A stretch of 64,000 bases of DNA from Methanothrix soehngenii GP6 (GTDB lineage: Archaea > Halobacteriota > Methanosarcinia > Methanotrichales > Methanotrichaceae): assembly GCF_000204415.1 (NCBI RefSeq), contig NC_015416.1:2480001-2544000 (forward strand), written 5' to 3'. Positions within the stretch are counted from its first letter, which is position 1; every line of letters begins with the position of its first letter. Under the pieces are notes generated by a model. The model worked only from the letters and a program-made list of their open reading frames with translations. It made no database searches and was not told the origin of the DNA. The position numbers and the translations under genes were made by a program. This document shows, piece by piece, positions 7,823 to 15,438 of this stretch.

Positions 7823-8653
7823 TTAATCCAATCCATGAGATTGCCCTTTTCGGCCATACCTGAACCGAGCTAATGTCTCGGGTCCCCATAAGAACACCAC
7901 GATCATGGCCGTGATCGTTATGAGCCCATAGGCAATAGCTGCATCGCCCAGCTCTAATGCTGAACGACTGCCGGGAAACACACTCCTCCCTGTATTGGTC
8001 ACAGCATGAAAGAGTATGGCCGCAAATACGCTATTACCAGTGTTGTTATAGAGCCAGACGGTCAGGATCCGGAAGCTAACGGTCAGTATGCTACCCCATA
8101 TGAACAATCCCGGAGCCATGCCCATCGAAATCATCGATGGCCAATGCCATATCGCATGGATCGACCCTATGATGAGACAGGCTGCCAGTGCGCTGTACAG
8201 GGCTTGCATGGGATCGGTGACATACCCCGTATAGCCAATCTCTTCTAAAGCCGCGGCGAAGAAAAAAAGCCCAAAGATGAACGGCGTCAGAAGGGGCAGA
8301 TGCCAAACGGTGGGGACCGGCAGCCCCACAAGACGCATTATCCAGTAGGTCAACACGTAGATGAGCGGCATCAAAAAAATGATGGGAATATACCAGATCT
8401 TTCGTGTGATCCTCTTATAATCGAAGGTTCTCCCCAAGAGCTTCCGCACCCCAAAAAGCTTCTCCTCCCTGTACACAAGGATCAAGGCAGCTATCGTCGG
8501 GGCAAAAGTGGCTGCAATGTCTGTCACGGGAAGGTTATCCACGGGAAGCTTAATTGGAAAGATGGTATTGAGCACCCAAAAGGGGATGGAAATGGCGTAA
8601 ACCAATACAAAGAATAGATAAGGTGACCCTTTTAATGCCGTACTATTATTCAT
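7823..8653 (-). CDS. CPBP-family intramembrane metalloprotease-like protein
   Basis: 276-aa membrane protein with about eight hydrophobic segments. It carries the three CPBP (CAAX protease and bacteriocin-processing, Abi/Rce1-like) motifs: 'EEIGYTGY' (the paired Glu), 'GSIHAIWHWP' (first His), and 'LFHAVTNT' (His-x3-Asn). In the first motif the Arg usual in EExxxR is replaced by Thr. A well-placed AGGAGAT lies 7 nt before the ATG. Family members cleave prenylated proteins or small peptides within the membrane; the substrate here is unknown. The C-terminal third is duplicated as a fragment at 9346-9680, 0.7 kb upstream on the same strand. Confidence 0.85.
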   Translation of the reverse strand: MNNSTALKGSPYLFFVLVYAISIPFWVLNTIFPIKLPVDNLPVTDIAATFAPTIAALILVYREEKLFGVRKLLGRTFDYKRITRKIWYIPIIFLMPLIYVLTYWIMRLVGLPVPTVWHLPLLTPFIFGLFFFAAALEEIGYTGYVTDPMQALYSALAACLIIGSIHAIWHWPSMISMGMAPGLFIWGSILTVSFRILTVWLYNNTGNSVFAAILFHAVTNTGRSVFPGSRSALELGDAAIAYGLITITAMIVVFLWGPETLARFRYGRKGQSHGLD

Positions 8654-8732
8654 AGCTGAAATCTCCTAAATGGATTAAATTAGTTTTGATTGTATAAAGA
8701 AATATCCTTTTGGATTGCGCAAATGAGCATTT

Positions 8733-9260
8733 TCATCTCGTTTGCTCAGCGTGCTCCCTAAGCGCCTGGTTCATCTCCTGAAAGCTTTGTTCAGTATCGT
8801 TGAGTATAGCTCCCGAAAACGGCACCAGAATCCCTCTGAAAGTCTCGCTCTGAATGAAACGCACCCTGTTCGCACCAAGAGGCTCGATGTTGAGGCTATG
8901 CTCACCGTCGAATATCCCGGGGATGGAAAAGCGGCCGAGCCAGCGCAACTCCCTTTCGGGCTGCATAAAAAGGACGGTTGGATTGAAGGTCATTGTGCGA
9001 CCGCTTAAGTTCAGCTCAATTATCAGTTGCTGCCCTGGTTGGATTGCTCCATCTATCTGACGGATAAAGGGATTCCATTGAGGATATGCCTCAAAGTCCG
9101 TCAGCACCTGCCAGACTTTAGAGGCTGTTGCATTGATGGTGACCTCGGTTTGGATGGTCCTCTGGGTGATTGATGTGTTTGCAGCAACAAGCATCGCTAT
9201 GTAGAGAATTACCAGGAGGATAAGCACTCCCAACGCCGCACGAGCAATGAGTTTCGTCAT
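8733..9260 (-). CDS. Membrane-anchored SRPBCC (START-like) protein
   Basis: 175 aa. Residues 5-28 are a single N-terminal transmembrane segment ('ALGVLILLVILYIAMLV'); the rest is an SRPBCC/polyketide-cyclase-like fold: 'EVTINATASKVWQVLTDFEAYPQWNPFI' is the diagnostic helix-grip opening, followed by 'FDGEHSLNIEPLGANRVRF' and a long C-terminal helix. Such domains bind hydrophobic ligands. A TATA box sits about 30 nt upstream of the ATG, giving a very short leader. It lies between the CPBP gene and its truncated duplicate. Ligand unknown. Confidence 0.8.
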   Translation of the reverse strand: MTKLIARAALGVLILLVILYIAMLVAANTSITQRTIQTEVTINATASKVWQVLTDFEAYPQWNPFIRQIDGAIQPGQQLIIELNLSGRTMTFNPTVLFMQPERELRWLGRFSIPGIFDGEHSLNIEPLGANRVRFIQSETFRGILVPFSGAILNDTEQSFQEMNQALREHAEQTR

Positions 9261-9286
9261 AGTATGATCCTTTTATAGGACTTAAT

Positions 9287-9300
9287 TTTTTATATACTTT
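9287..9300 (-). promoter_or_regulatory. TATA box of the SRPBCC gene
   Basis: On the minus strand AAAGTATATAAAAA is centred about 32 nt before the ATG at 9260, so transcription should start only a few bases before the start codon. Confidence 0.55.
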
Positions 9301-9345
9301 TTCTATCTGTAATTGCTGCTTTGAATTGCTCTTTTGCCCTGATGC

Positions 9346-9680
9346 TCAGCTGCGGTAAGCCGCCCTGCCGTTACAGCAATCAAGACAATCAGGAACTCGG
9401 CAACATCGACTTGAAGCTGAGCGAGCATACCTGAACCGAGCTAGTGTCGTAGGACCCCACAAGAACACTACGATCACAGCCGTGATAGCAATGAGCCCAT
9501 ACCCGATAGCCCCATCCCACAGTTCGAAGGTTAAACGACTGCCGGGAAATATGCTCCTTCCAGTATTGTTCACGGCATGAAAGACTATGGCTGCAAAGAC
9601 GCTTTTTCCAGTGTTGTTATAGAGCCAGACGGTCAGAATCCGGAAGCTAACGGCCAGCATAACTCCTCCTAATATAATTA
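9346..9680 (-). pseudogene. Truncated duplicate of the CPBP protease gene
   Basis: The frame contains 'VSFRILTVWLYNNTGKSVFA', 'IVFHAVNNTGRSIFPGSR' and 'VVFLWGPTTLARFRYAR', almost the same as the last ~85 residues of the CPBP protein at 7823-8653. The catalytic Glu motif and all upstream membrane segments are missing. The homology ends within a few bases of a MITE-like repeat (9683-9841), which now supplies the nonsense N-terminus of the open frame. The C-terminus also diverges into unrelated sequence after 'RFRYAR'. It is a dead partial duplication. Confidence 0.8.
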
Positions 9681-9682
9681 AT

Positions 9683-9841
9683 GGCTCCTCGCTATTTTGC
9701 ATGGGTGAACTTGAATCGGAGATTCTCTGTGTCTCTGTTTCTCTGTGGTGAACCGCTATGCTCTGACCCAACCACAGAGGCACAGAGGAACAGAGGCCAT
9801 ATTCCCAGCCTCAACTCACCCACATAATTCAGCAAAGAGCC
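9683..9841. repeat. MITE-like dispersed repeat, copy 2
   Basis: 159 bp. Ends GGCTCCTCGCTATTTTGCAT / ACATAATTCAGCAAAGAGCC are imperfect inverted repeats (~26 bp including GGGTGA/TCACCC). Inner arms CTGTTTCTCTGTGGT and ACCACAGAGGCACAG are also complementary. It sits exactly at the broken 5' end of the CPBP duplicate. No target-site duplication is evident. Confidence 0.88.
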
Positions 9842-9857
9842 GAAAAAATTGAAGGGT

Positions 9858-10181
9858 TTATTTCTCCATCACTTCGCCCAATATCTTCATGCCTTTGGTG
9901 AAGGGCGGCATTCCCGACGTGAGGAGAACGACCCTCAGTACATCCACTATCTCATCCTTGGTTACGCCAAACTCCTTTATGGCGCTTATCATCTGCTTCT
10001 TTGTAGCCCTTTCGTCGGAAGCAGCTGCATTGATCCCCATGGCGATGAGCTTCTGGGTCCTGTAATCCAGGACCTTGCCGGTGTAAGCTGCCTCGTTCAG
10101 GGCTACTATGGCCTCATACAGATCCGGATAATCTCTCTTTACCATGGCCATGCCTTCGCCGAAGAATACCTGTTCTTTCAT
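9858..10181 (-). CDS. Carboxymuconolactone decarboxylase (AhpD-like) family protein
   Basis: 107-aa all-helical protein with the CMD pattern: 'YPDLYEAIVALNEAAYTGKVLD', 'KLIAMGINAAASDERATKKQM', then 'AIKEFGVTKDEIVDVLRVVLL' and 'GMPPFTKGMKIL'. The CxxC-xxxH redox pair of AhpD-type members is absent (Ala-Ser-Asp at that position), so it should not be a peroxidase partner. The ATG at 10181 follows TTGGTGA by 5-6 nt and is preferred over the upstream TTG/GTG. CMD proteins form trimers or hexamers; the role of Cys-less archaeal ones is not established. Confidence 0.85.
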   Translation of the reverse strand: MKEQVFFGEGMAMVKRDYPDLYEAIVALNEAAYTGKVLDYRTQKLIAMGINAAASDERATKKQMISAIKEFGVTKDEIVDVLRVVLLTSGMPPFTKGMKILGEVMEK

Positions 10182-10329
10182 GCAATTCACCAATTAATTT
10201 ACTACCTGCCTGAAGTTATAGATTGCTGTTAAGAGGATGTCTCTTTGCAGCCGTTGACCTTCAGACTCGCTTGGTCGAGAAAATACAAGTCAGTTGCCTG
10301 TACCATGTACCCCGCTAAGTCGAACTTGG

Positions 10330-10446
10330 ATTGGGCAACAGTGTAGTAGTCGCGGACTGCGTCGAATTCAAGCCTGTGGAGAACTCGAAGGTGCTCGATG
10401 AAGCAGGAAGCCCCTGCCCCTTCAGGGACAAGGGAAGAAGTCACCG
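10330..10446 (+). pseudogene. tnpB: Possible relic of an IS200/IS605 tnpB 3' end
   Basis: The plus strand translates in pieces as 'VEFKPVENSKVLDEAGSP', reminiscent of the polar tail of IS200/IS605 TnpB proteins. It is followed by GAAGCCCCTGCCCCTTCAGG, which resembles the hairpin-forming right end of such elements. Stop codons and frame changes interrupt it. A minus-strand frame over the same bases shows no family character. The assignment rests on resemblance only. Confidence 0.25.
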
Positions 10447-10461
10447 CACTTTTTGTCCATG

Positions 10462-12195
10462 CTACTTTGTAGCCTCGTCCTGGCTTCTTTTCATCTCCCT
10501 CTCATAAGCCCTGATCACATCCGAGCGGGTGATGATGCCAATCAGCTTCTGAGGATCGTCTTTTTCCACCACTGCCAGCCTTCCAACGTCATTTTCATAC
10601 ATGATATCCATGGCCATCTTGGCCGACTGGTGGGGATTAATGGTGATAGGAGCCCTGACCGCCACCTCCTTTACTGTCATCTTCTCCTGCTCATGCGGGG
10701 GAATTCTCCTGATATCGTCAAAGGTTATCATCCCAACCAGACGGCCTTCATCCACCACAGGGAAACCGGTATAGTTGCAGCGGTAGATGCCATCTCTCAC
10801 CTCCGAGATCCTGCAGAGGGGGCTGACGGTGATCACCTCTTTGTGCATCGCCTCCCCCACCGATACTTCGGAGAGCACCGGCTGGGGAAGATCGAGATAA
10901 ATGCCCTTTCTCATCAGCTTGATAGTGTAAATGGACCCACCCTTCAACAGAATTCGAGCCACGGTATAGCTGGTGATGCAACAAATAATCAGAGACGGCA
11001 AGCCACTATAGTTGCCGGTCATCTCCGTGATCATGAATATACAGGTGAGAGGTGCCCCGGCTGTCCCGGCGAAAAGAGCCCCCATGCCCAGGAGCCCGTA
11101 GTCCAGAGGATTGGCAATCTGATCGGGCGCCAGGATCTCAGCCAGCATGCCCGCCGCCAGGCCGAACATGGTTCCAATGTAGAGCGTGGGCGCAAACACC
11201 CCGCCGCTCCCTCCGGATCCGACGGTGGAGGATGTTGCCAGCATCTTCAGCAAGCCCAAAGCTAGGAGCAGAAGGAGCAGATCAGTGGCTGGTGCTCTCG
11301 CTGCCAGCATGAAGATGTTATTGATGCCCTCATAGCCCACTCCCATTATGCCGAACTCGAAGAAGAATATGCCGCATACTCCTGCTGTTAGCCCGCCGAC
11401 CGCCGGCTTCAGAATGTCAGGCAGAGGCAGATCCTGGAATCGGTCCTCAAAGAAGTAGTAGCCTTTCACCCATAGGAAGGAGAGAAATCCAAACAGGGGC
11501 CCGATGAAAAAGCAGAGAACCATATCGAAGGTGGTAAAGTAAAAGTTGGGATTCACGAACTCCGGCACGGGATCGATCAACTCCGTTGCTACCGCTTTTC
11601 CCACCACCGCCGCCAGCAGAATGGGTACAGCATCAAGTGATGTGAACTTCTTGCTGATCACCTCCATGCTGAATATCGCCCCGCCCATTGGTGCATTGAA
11701 GGTGGCGGCAATCCCCGAGGCCACGCCGCAGCAGGTGAGCACCTTCAAATCGCGTGCAGACAGCCTTATGGCTTTGCCGATGGCCGAGCCTGCTGAGGCT
11801 CCAATCAGGGCAATGGGCCCCTCCCGCCCGGCGCTCCCACCGCTGCCCAGGGTTATTGCGGAGGTGAAGATGAGAACCAGACCGGCTCGCTTTCTGATGT
11901 CGCCGGTAAACCTCTGCAGAGCGATCATGATATGAGATATGCCGTCGCCCTTCGCCTCCGGCGCCAGCTTGTAGATCAGAGGTCCGACGATGAGGCCGCC
12001 AAGGACCGGCAGCAGAACGACGAAGTAGCTATTCGGCAGGAGAGGGAGGAGAAAGCCGAAGAAGAAATCGTGGCTAAGCTCCACCAGCTTTCGGAAGGCC
12101 ACTGCCCCCAGGCCCCCGCTTATCCCTACCACAATGGAGAGAAGGTCCAGGTAGATCCATCGCAGATCTTCTGTGAGCTTCAGATGGATATTCAT
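10462..12195 (-). CDS. ClC-family chloride channel/antiporter with C-terminal CBS pair
   Basis: Integral membrane protein of ~577 aa. Residues to ~430 hold the ClC core, with the selectivity motifs 'GSGGSAGREGP' (the gating glutamate of GxEGP is present, as in Cl-/H+ exchangers), 'GSGGSGGVFAPTL' (GxFxP) and the inverted-repeat pore helices. The last ~130 residues form two CBS domains ('VSVGEAMHKEVITVSP' and 'MTVKEVAVRAPITINP' onward), normally nucleotide-sensing. Two starts are possible: ATG 12195 and GTG 12216; neither has a strong ribosome site. Probable role is anion exchange or regulated chloride flux in the plasma membrane. Confidence 0.92.
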   Translation of the reverse strand: MNIHLKLTEDLRWIYLDLLSIVVGISGGLGAVAFRKLVELSHDFFFGFLLPLLPNSYFVVLLPVLGGLIVGPLIYKLAPEAKGDGISHIMIALQRFTGDIRKRAGLVLIFTSAITLGSGGSAGREGPIALIGASAGSAIGKAIRLSARDLKVLTCCGVASGIAATFNAPMGGAIFSMEVISKKFTSLDAVPILLAAVVGKAVATELIDPVPEFVNPNFYFTTFDMVLCFFIGPLFGFLSFLWVKGYYFFEDRFQDLPLPDILKPAVGGLTAGVCGIFFFEFGIMGVGYEGINNIFMLAARAPATDLLLLLLALGLLKMLATSSTVGSGGSGGVFAPTLYIGTMFGLAAGMLAEILAPDQIANPLDYGLLGMGALFAGTAGAPLTCIFMITEMTGNYSGLPSLIICCITSYTVARILLKGGSIYTIKLMRKGIYLDLPQPVLSEVSVGEAMHKEVITVSPLCRISEVRDGIYRCNYTGFPVVDEGRLVGMITFDDIRRIPPHEQEKMTVKEVAVRAPITINPHQSAKMAMDIMYENDVGRLAVVEKDDPQKLIGIITRSDVIRAYEREMKRSQDEATK

Positions 12196-12296
12196 CCACT
12201 CGCCATAGGCTAACACATATTCAGATGGTGATAAAAAAGCTTTTCTTTTGGAGGTGACTACTCCGAACTTAAGGAAGGCTTGATCAGAGGGATGGA

Positions 12297-14087
12297 ATGG
12301 ATTTGAATTTATCGATTATCTTCGTTCTTTTGGCTGCGAGCGCTGCAATCTCGACTGCTGCTCCGGGCGGAGAATCAATGATTGCTGATCTGACCATGAT
12401 TCATGCCATCCAGGGAGATGGACAGTCAAGCCCATTTCAGGGGATGAAAGTCTCGATAGAGGCTATTGTTACCGCTGATTTCCAGGGAACAGATAAGCTG
12501 GAAGGATTCTTTGTCCAGGAAGAGGACAGCGATATAGATGACAATATTGAGACCTCAGAGGGCATCTATATCTATGATCCTGGACGGCTGGGAGTGAAAG
12601 AGAATGTCACCAGAGGTGATCTGGTCATAGCCAGGGGGCATATCGAAGAGTTCCATGGCCTGACCCAGATGAATTTAAAGGAGATAAAAAAGAAAAAGGC
12701 TGGCAAAAATGAGACTAAGAGCACTTTGACCGCCCACCAGCTCATCCTGCCGCTAAAGGAGGATTCGCTGGAAAGATACGAGGGAATGCTCTTGATGCTC
12801 CCTCAAGATCTGGTCATCACCGATATTGAGAATTTCTCCGCATATGGGGAACTGGCCATATCTCCCCAATCCCGGCTGCCTGTTCCCACCAACGTTGCCA
12901 AGCCCGGAGCCCCAGCCGCGCAGGTCCAGGAATTGAACAGTCGCAGCATGATCATCCTTGATGACGGCAGCAGCCGAAGATTCCCCGAGTCTTATCCATT
13001 TCCAAGAACCATTCGCTGTGCAGACACCATCCAGGGAATTATGGGGATAATGAGCTATGGCTACGGAAATTATAGATTGGAACCTTTGAATATCTCTAAA
13101 ATCATAATATCCAATCCCCGGCCGATGAATCCTGAACCAGTGGGCGGCAGATTAAGGATTGCCAGCCTGAATCTGGAAAACTACTTTAACGGCAATGGAG
13201 CAGGCCGTGGTTTTCCCAGTGCAAGAGGAGCCAGATCGAATGGCGAGTTCGAGCTGCAGAGAGCTAAGATCATTCAGGCTATCACTGATATGAAGGCGGA
13301 TGTGATCGGTCTCATCGAGATAGAGAATGATGGCTATGGAAACCTGAGCGCCATTCATGATCTATGTGACGGGCTGAATGCTCGTGAAGATGGGATTGGG
13401 TTGGAGAATTATTCATTTGTAGACCCGGGATCACCAAAGCTAGGCGATGACCTCATATCAGTGGGATTGATCTACAACAGAACAACGATCAGACCCATAG
13501 GCAAGGCAGCGACGACATCCATGGGCGCTTTCTCATCGGGCAACCGCCAGCCTCTGGCCCAGACCTTCGAGGAGATCAGCACTCTTGAGCGGCTTACAGT
13601 CGTGGTCGTTCATCTGAAATCCAAGAATCCGCCAGGAGGGGATGAGGTGGCGAATGGAGACAATAGGGATTGTGGAGATGGTCAAGGATACTGGAATGGT
13701 GACCGCACAAGGGCCGCAAATGAGCTGATAGATTGGTTGTCTTCCGATCCTACTGGAAGCCATGATCCCGACTATCTGATCCTGGGGGATATGAACTCGT
13801 ACAGAAACGAGGATCCCATCATGGCCTTGAAGAGGGCCGGATATGTTAACCAGATTTCCTCTCTGCTCGCCTCTAATTCTTACTCATATGTGTTTCAGGG
13901 CAGATGGGGGGAGCTGGATCATATCCTGGCAAGCCCAAGCCTGACCGGACAGGTAACTGGAGCGAGCATCTGGCATATAAATTCCGATGAATCCCCTGAC
14001 TTCGGCTACAGTGGCATTTGGAGCAGCCCAGACAAATATCGCTGCTCGGATCACGATCCATTGATCGCAGGAATCAGTCTAACCTGA
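12297..14087 (+). CDS. Secreted endonuclease/exonuclease/phosphatase-family nuclease (ExeM/NucH-like)
   Basis: 596 aa. Residues 1-21 are a signal peptide ('LSIIFVLLAASAAISTAA'). Residues ~30-270 resemble the OB/lamin-like N-terminal portion of extracellular nucleases ('GFFVQEEDSDIDDN', 'EGIYIYD'). Residues ~285-596 are an EEP nuclease domain with its metal and catalytic motifs: 'IASLNLENY' (291-295), 'DVIGLIEIEN' with the metal Glu (335-344), 'VHLKSK' (438-443), 'ILGDMNSY' (GDxN, 497-502) and the terminal 'CSDHDPL' (583-588). All key residues are present, so it is probably an active exported DNase scavenging extracellular DNA. AGAGGG lies 5 nt before the ATG. It converges on, and overlaps by 9 nt, the next gene. 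Confidence 0.88.
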   Translation: MDLNLSIIFVLLAASAAISTAAPGGESMIADLTMIHAIQGDGQSSPFQGMKVSIEAIVTADFQGTDKLEGFFVQEEDSDIDDNIETSEGIYIYDPGRLGVKENVTRGDLVIARGHIEEFHGLTQMNLKEIKKKKAGKNETKSTLTAHQLILPLKEDSLERYEGMLLMLPQDLVITDIENFSAYGELAISPQSRLPVPTNVAKPGAPAAQVQELNSRSMIILDDGSSRRFPESYPFPRTIRCADTIQGIMGIMSYGYGNYRLEPLNISKIIISNPRPMNPEPVGGRLRIASLNLENYFNGNGAGRGFPSARGARSNGEFELQRAKIIQAITDMKADVIGLIEIENDGYGNLSAIHDLCDGLNAREDGIGLENYSFVDPGSPKLGDDLISVGLIYNRTTIRPIGKAATTSMGAFSSGNRQPLAQTFEEISTLERLTVVVVHLKSKNPPGGDEVANGDNRDCGDGQGYWNGDRTRAANELIDWLSSDPTGSHDPDYLILGDMNSYRNEDPIMALKRAGYVNQISSLLASNSYSYVFQGRWGELDHILASPSLTGQVTGASIWHINSDESPDFGYSGIWSSPDKYRCSDHDPLIAGISLT

Positions 14088-15035
14088 GCCCTGGGCTCTC
14101 AGGATCAAAGCGGCATTGGTCTGCCAGATGGCCCCAAAAGCGACCAGACAGAATCTCAATGCCTCCCATCTGCTCCCGCGAAAGCCATGCCGCTTGATGG
14201 CAGCTGCATTCCTCAAAAGCTCCAGCTTCTGCTCGCTTGATAGACCTAGGTTCTTCTCTAAAAGAAAGCGCAACCGGTCGAAGACAGCATTCTCGAATTG
14301 CGATGCTTCGGCAAAGCTTCTCATCTTCTCCTGAGGGGGAGGAATCATGCTTTTCTGGTAGATGTTCACCGACTCCACCTCATAGAAGAGCGCCTTGACT
14401 GCATAGCCTGTTGCCTTCTGAGGAAGGATCAAGGCGAGGACAAAAGAGGCAAGAGCAATGCTTTGAGGCACCATTATAGCTTTCAGTCTTTCCCACCAGG
14501 TGAAGTGGGGATTTATCTCCGGGCGAATGTCCCGGCCGAAGAGAATCTTGCCCTCATATTTCATTTTGTAAAGCAGAGTGAGCTGGCTGGCGACGAGAAC
14601 AGCACCCGGCAAAAGGTCCGGCCTCTTGACCAATCCTTCACTCCAATCGATATCATTCGGTCCAAACACCTCAAAGGGCTTGTAGAGCCTGACATGCTTT
14701 TCCAGAAACTTGATCGATTCTTCCAGGATGCTTTCACTCATGCCTGTTGATAGAACCTTCTCAAACTGCGTGCCATGCTTTTCATTCAGTCGCCAGAAGA
14801 GAGATTCAGCAAACCTTTCCACCCTGCGGACAGCAGCATCGCTCTTTGTCTGAATGATGAGATCTACATCGCTCTTTCCCAGGATGAACTCGCCTCTGGC
14901 TGCACTTCCGAAGAGAAGGATAAAATCTATATCATCCTCCATTGATCCCACAAGCCCAGAGACGAACTCTTCCAGGAATAGTTCAGCTCTCTGCTGATCC
15001 GCTGTCTTCAGGTTATTTGTCATATTTCCACTCAT
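14079..15035 (-). CDS. Nucleotidyltransferase-domain protein
   Basis: 318 aa. Residues ~35-75 carry the Pol-beta-type nucleotidyltransferase signature 'LLFGSAARGEFILGKSDVDLI' split as GSxARGE and DVDL, followed by a helical region and a hydrophobic stretch ('QSIALASFVLALILPQ', ~200-215) that could dip into the membrane. The remainder is helical, resembling the substrate-binding helices of larger MNT-like proteins rather than the ~100-aa toxin-antitoxin MNT proteins. No HEPN partner is adjacent. Specific substrate unknown. The 3' end overlaps the secreted nuclease gene on the opposite strand by 9 nt. Confidence 0.75.
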   Translation of the reverse strand: MSGNMTNNLKTADQQRAELFLEEFVSGLVGSMEDDIDFILLFGSAARGEFILGKSDVDLIIQTKSDAAVRRVERFAESLFWRLNEKHGTQFEKVLSTGMSESILEESIKFLEKHVRLYKPFEVFGPNDIDWSEGLVKRPDLLPGAVLVASQLTLLYKMKYEGKILFGRDIRPEINPHFTWWERLKAIMVPQSIALASFVLALILPQKATGYAVKALFYEVESVNIYQKSMIPPPQEKMRSFAEASQFENAVFDRLRFLLEKNLGLSSEQKLELLRNAAAIKRHGFRGSRWEALRFCLVAFGAIWQTNAALILRAQGSG

Positions 15036-15438
15036 TATTATTTATATCAATCTGTTCTTCAGGGAAAAAAGCCTTGTCATATCAGCTAAATTGGTCCATT
15101 GTCGCTCGGGCATTTCAGAAATTTCATTTAAAAATAGAAATGTTATTTAAAAAATTTCAGTAGCTCAATCCAGTGAAATGAGTGCGATTTTCCTGTTTCC
15201 ATGCCCGCTACCTTCCGTAAAATAACAAATATATATTAAATAAGCCTAAAGCTATTTATACGATCAATGAGAAAATATGCTAAAAAATATGTAAATCTCT
15301 GCTGTGTCAAAGACCAGGATCCTCCGGAGCCAAAGAGTCCTGAGTCTCATATGATTAAGTGCTGCATGATAACGGGCTGGATGATCAAGGGCTGGAAGAT
15401 TTGGGGCGGGATAATTGAGGGCATTGGGGATAATTCAT
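15036..15438. other. AT-rich promoter/leader region of the giant Ig protein
   Basis: Contains AT tracts at about 15125-15150 and 15225-15260 (AAATATATATTAAATAAG). An ATG-started 61-residue frame (15267-15452) rich in Trp, Lys and Cys, ending with 'MITGWMIKGWKIWGG', overlaps the start of the next gene. It could be a leader peptide or simply untranslated leader; no ribosome site supports it. Confidence 0.35.

Noticed and set aside
10229-10444. 71-aa minus-strand frame between CMD and ClC genes
   Set aside because: No ribosome site and no family; the same bases read better on the plus strand as an IS200/IS605 relic.
10453-11265. 270-aa plus-strand frame opposite the ClC gene
   Set aside because: His/Arg/Gln-rich shadow of the ClC coding strand.
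12250-12280. GGAGGTGA followed by a short GTG frame before the secreted nuclease
   Set aside because: The frame is only nine codons and the nuclease has its own AGAGGG site; probably coincidental.
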